Below are positions 63,505 to 64,000 of a stretch of DNA of 64,000 bases, piece after piece. Made by a program: the position numbers and the translations under genes. The DNA lies in the NCBI GenBank assembly GCA_963775825.1, contig CAVZKY010000010.1, positions 186,001 through 250,000 of the forward strand, given 5' to 3'. This DNA comes from Bog-532 sp963775825. GTDB lineage: Bacteria > Actinomycetota > Actinomycetes > Streptosporangiales > Streptosporangiaceae. The notes under the pieces are model-generated. The model was not told the DNA's origin. It worked only from the letters and a program-made list of their open reading frames with translations, and ran no database searches. The stretch's first letter is position 1. The number at the start of each line of letters is the position of its first letter.

Positions 63505-64000
63505 TCAGGCGTCGTAGTCGACCGCGAGCACGCCGGAGACCGGGAGCGACTGGCAGGTGAGCACGAAGCCCTCCGCCACCTCGGAGTCCTCCAGCGCGAA
63601 GTTCCGCCGCATGTGGACCGCGCCGCTGGTGACCCGGGCCCGGCAGGTGCCGCACACGCCGCCCTTGCACGCGAACGGCAGGTCGGGCCGCACCCGCTGG
63701 GCTCCCTCCAGGACCGTGCCGTCCCGGGCCAGCGACACCGTGGTGGATCGCCCGTCCAGCGTGATGGTGGCCTCGCTGGTGGCCCCGGCCGGGATGGCGT
63801 CGGCGTGCCGGGCCACCGGGGGCGGGACGTCCTCGACGTAGAACAGCTCGCGGTGGATCCGCGCCGCGGGCACACCCTGGCCGGCAGCAGCCCGGTAGCG
63901 GAAGCGACCATCTCGAACGGCCCGCACAGCCACCAGTGGTCCGCCCCGGCCGAGCCGGCCGTGATCATCACATGGTGGCCCCCGGTCTCCGGGCCGGGCG
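63505..64000 (-). CDS. PaaE-type ferredoxin reductase, C-terminal part (runs off window)
   Basis: 2Fe-2S ferredoxin domain with the four cysteines in FACKGGVCGTCRARV and FVLTCQSLPVSGVLAVDYD. The block MRRNFALEDSEVAEGFVLTC is characteristic of the phenylacetyl-CoA epoxidase reductase PaaE. The preceding reductase end reads DHWWLCGPFEMV in another frame; a one-base shift near 63905 separates them. The N-terminal FAD and NAD domains lie beyond 64000. It would pass electrons from NADPH to the PaaABC(D) oxygenase, which is not in the window. Confidence 0.8.
   Translation of the reverse strand, partial: ARPGDRGPPCDDHGRLGRGGPLVAVRAVRDGRFRYRAAAGQGVPAARIHRELFYVEDVPPPVARHADAIPAGATSEATITLDGRSTTVSLARDGTVLEGAQRVRPDLPFACKGGVCGTCRARVTSGAVHMRRNFALEDSEVAEGFVLTCQSLPVSGVLAVDYDA

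Overview
The window is high-GC DNA with frequent GTG/TTG starts, GTGA and ATGA gene overlaps, CsoR, a NiCoT with a Nur-like box, an ECF41 sigma factor and dTDP-rhamnose genes. It is best read as the chromosome of an actinomycete (Actinomycetota). The genus cannot be fixed from sequence alone. Several clear housekeeping genes, including leuS and htpG, carry single-base frame breaks. The assembly therefore probably contains indel errors, and broken genes here should not automatically be called pseudogenes.

Layout. 1-6.0 kb: the end of a PhaZ-like alpha/beta hydrolase, then leuS and htpG, which overlap on the minus strand. 6.1-9.8 kb: a deleted remnant of an isocitrate lyase/PEP mutase family gene, then a minus-strand set of a MauE/DoxX-like membrane protein, a SCO1-type copper chaperone and a repeat-bearing Asp-box lipoprotein. 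9.97-17.86 kb: a nest of mobile elements. An IS630-family element flanked by TA carries a group II intron antisense to its transposase. The intron reverse transcriptase gene is split by a compact serine-recombinase element with an 18-bp perfect inverted repeat and a 5-bp core. The IS630 transposase gene is split again by an IS1182-family element with 18-bp terminal repeats and a 6-bp target duplication. 17.9-28.9 kb: a copper-handling island (PCuAC-like protein, two copper P-type ATPases, CsoR, CopZ, two small putative metal proteins, a second MauE-like protein and a DUF5134-like protein). It is interrupted by a TnpB element and has three CsoR-box-like palindromes near 26.73-26.81 kb. The IS630 nest appears to have split this island from the SCO1 set.

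29-42.6 kb: a nickel/cobalt permease behind a Nur-type box; a methyltransferase; a GntR regulator with kynureninase, divergent from a flavin reductase and a flavin-dependent monooxygenase; a MaoC-fold protein; OsmC; a PAP2 phosphatase overlapping a UDPGP-family uridylyltransferase; an ECF41 sigma factor with its partner SDR gene; a PPOX-fold oxidase; and a multi-span PAP2 enzyme.

43-61 kb: a cell-surface glycan region. It holds two large membrane proteins, GT2, UDP-glucose dehydrogenase, a methyltransferase, GT4, a flippase-like UPF0104 protein, the full rmlA-rmlB-rmlD plus rmlC set, another large membrane protein, a lipoprotein and a secreted phosphoesterase. 61-64 kb: an ASCH protein, a hemerythrin, a PIMT-like methyltransferase and the C-terminal part of a PaaE-type ferredoxin reductase that runs off the window.
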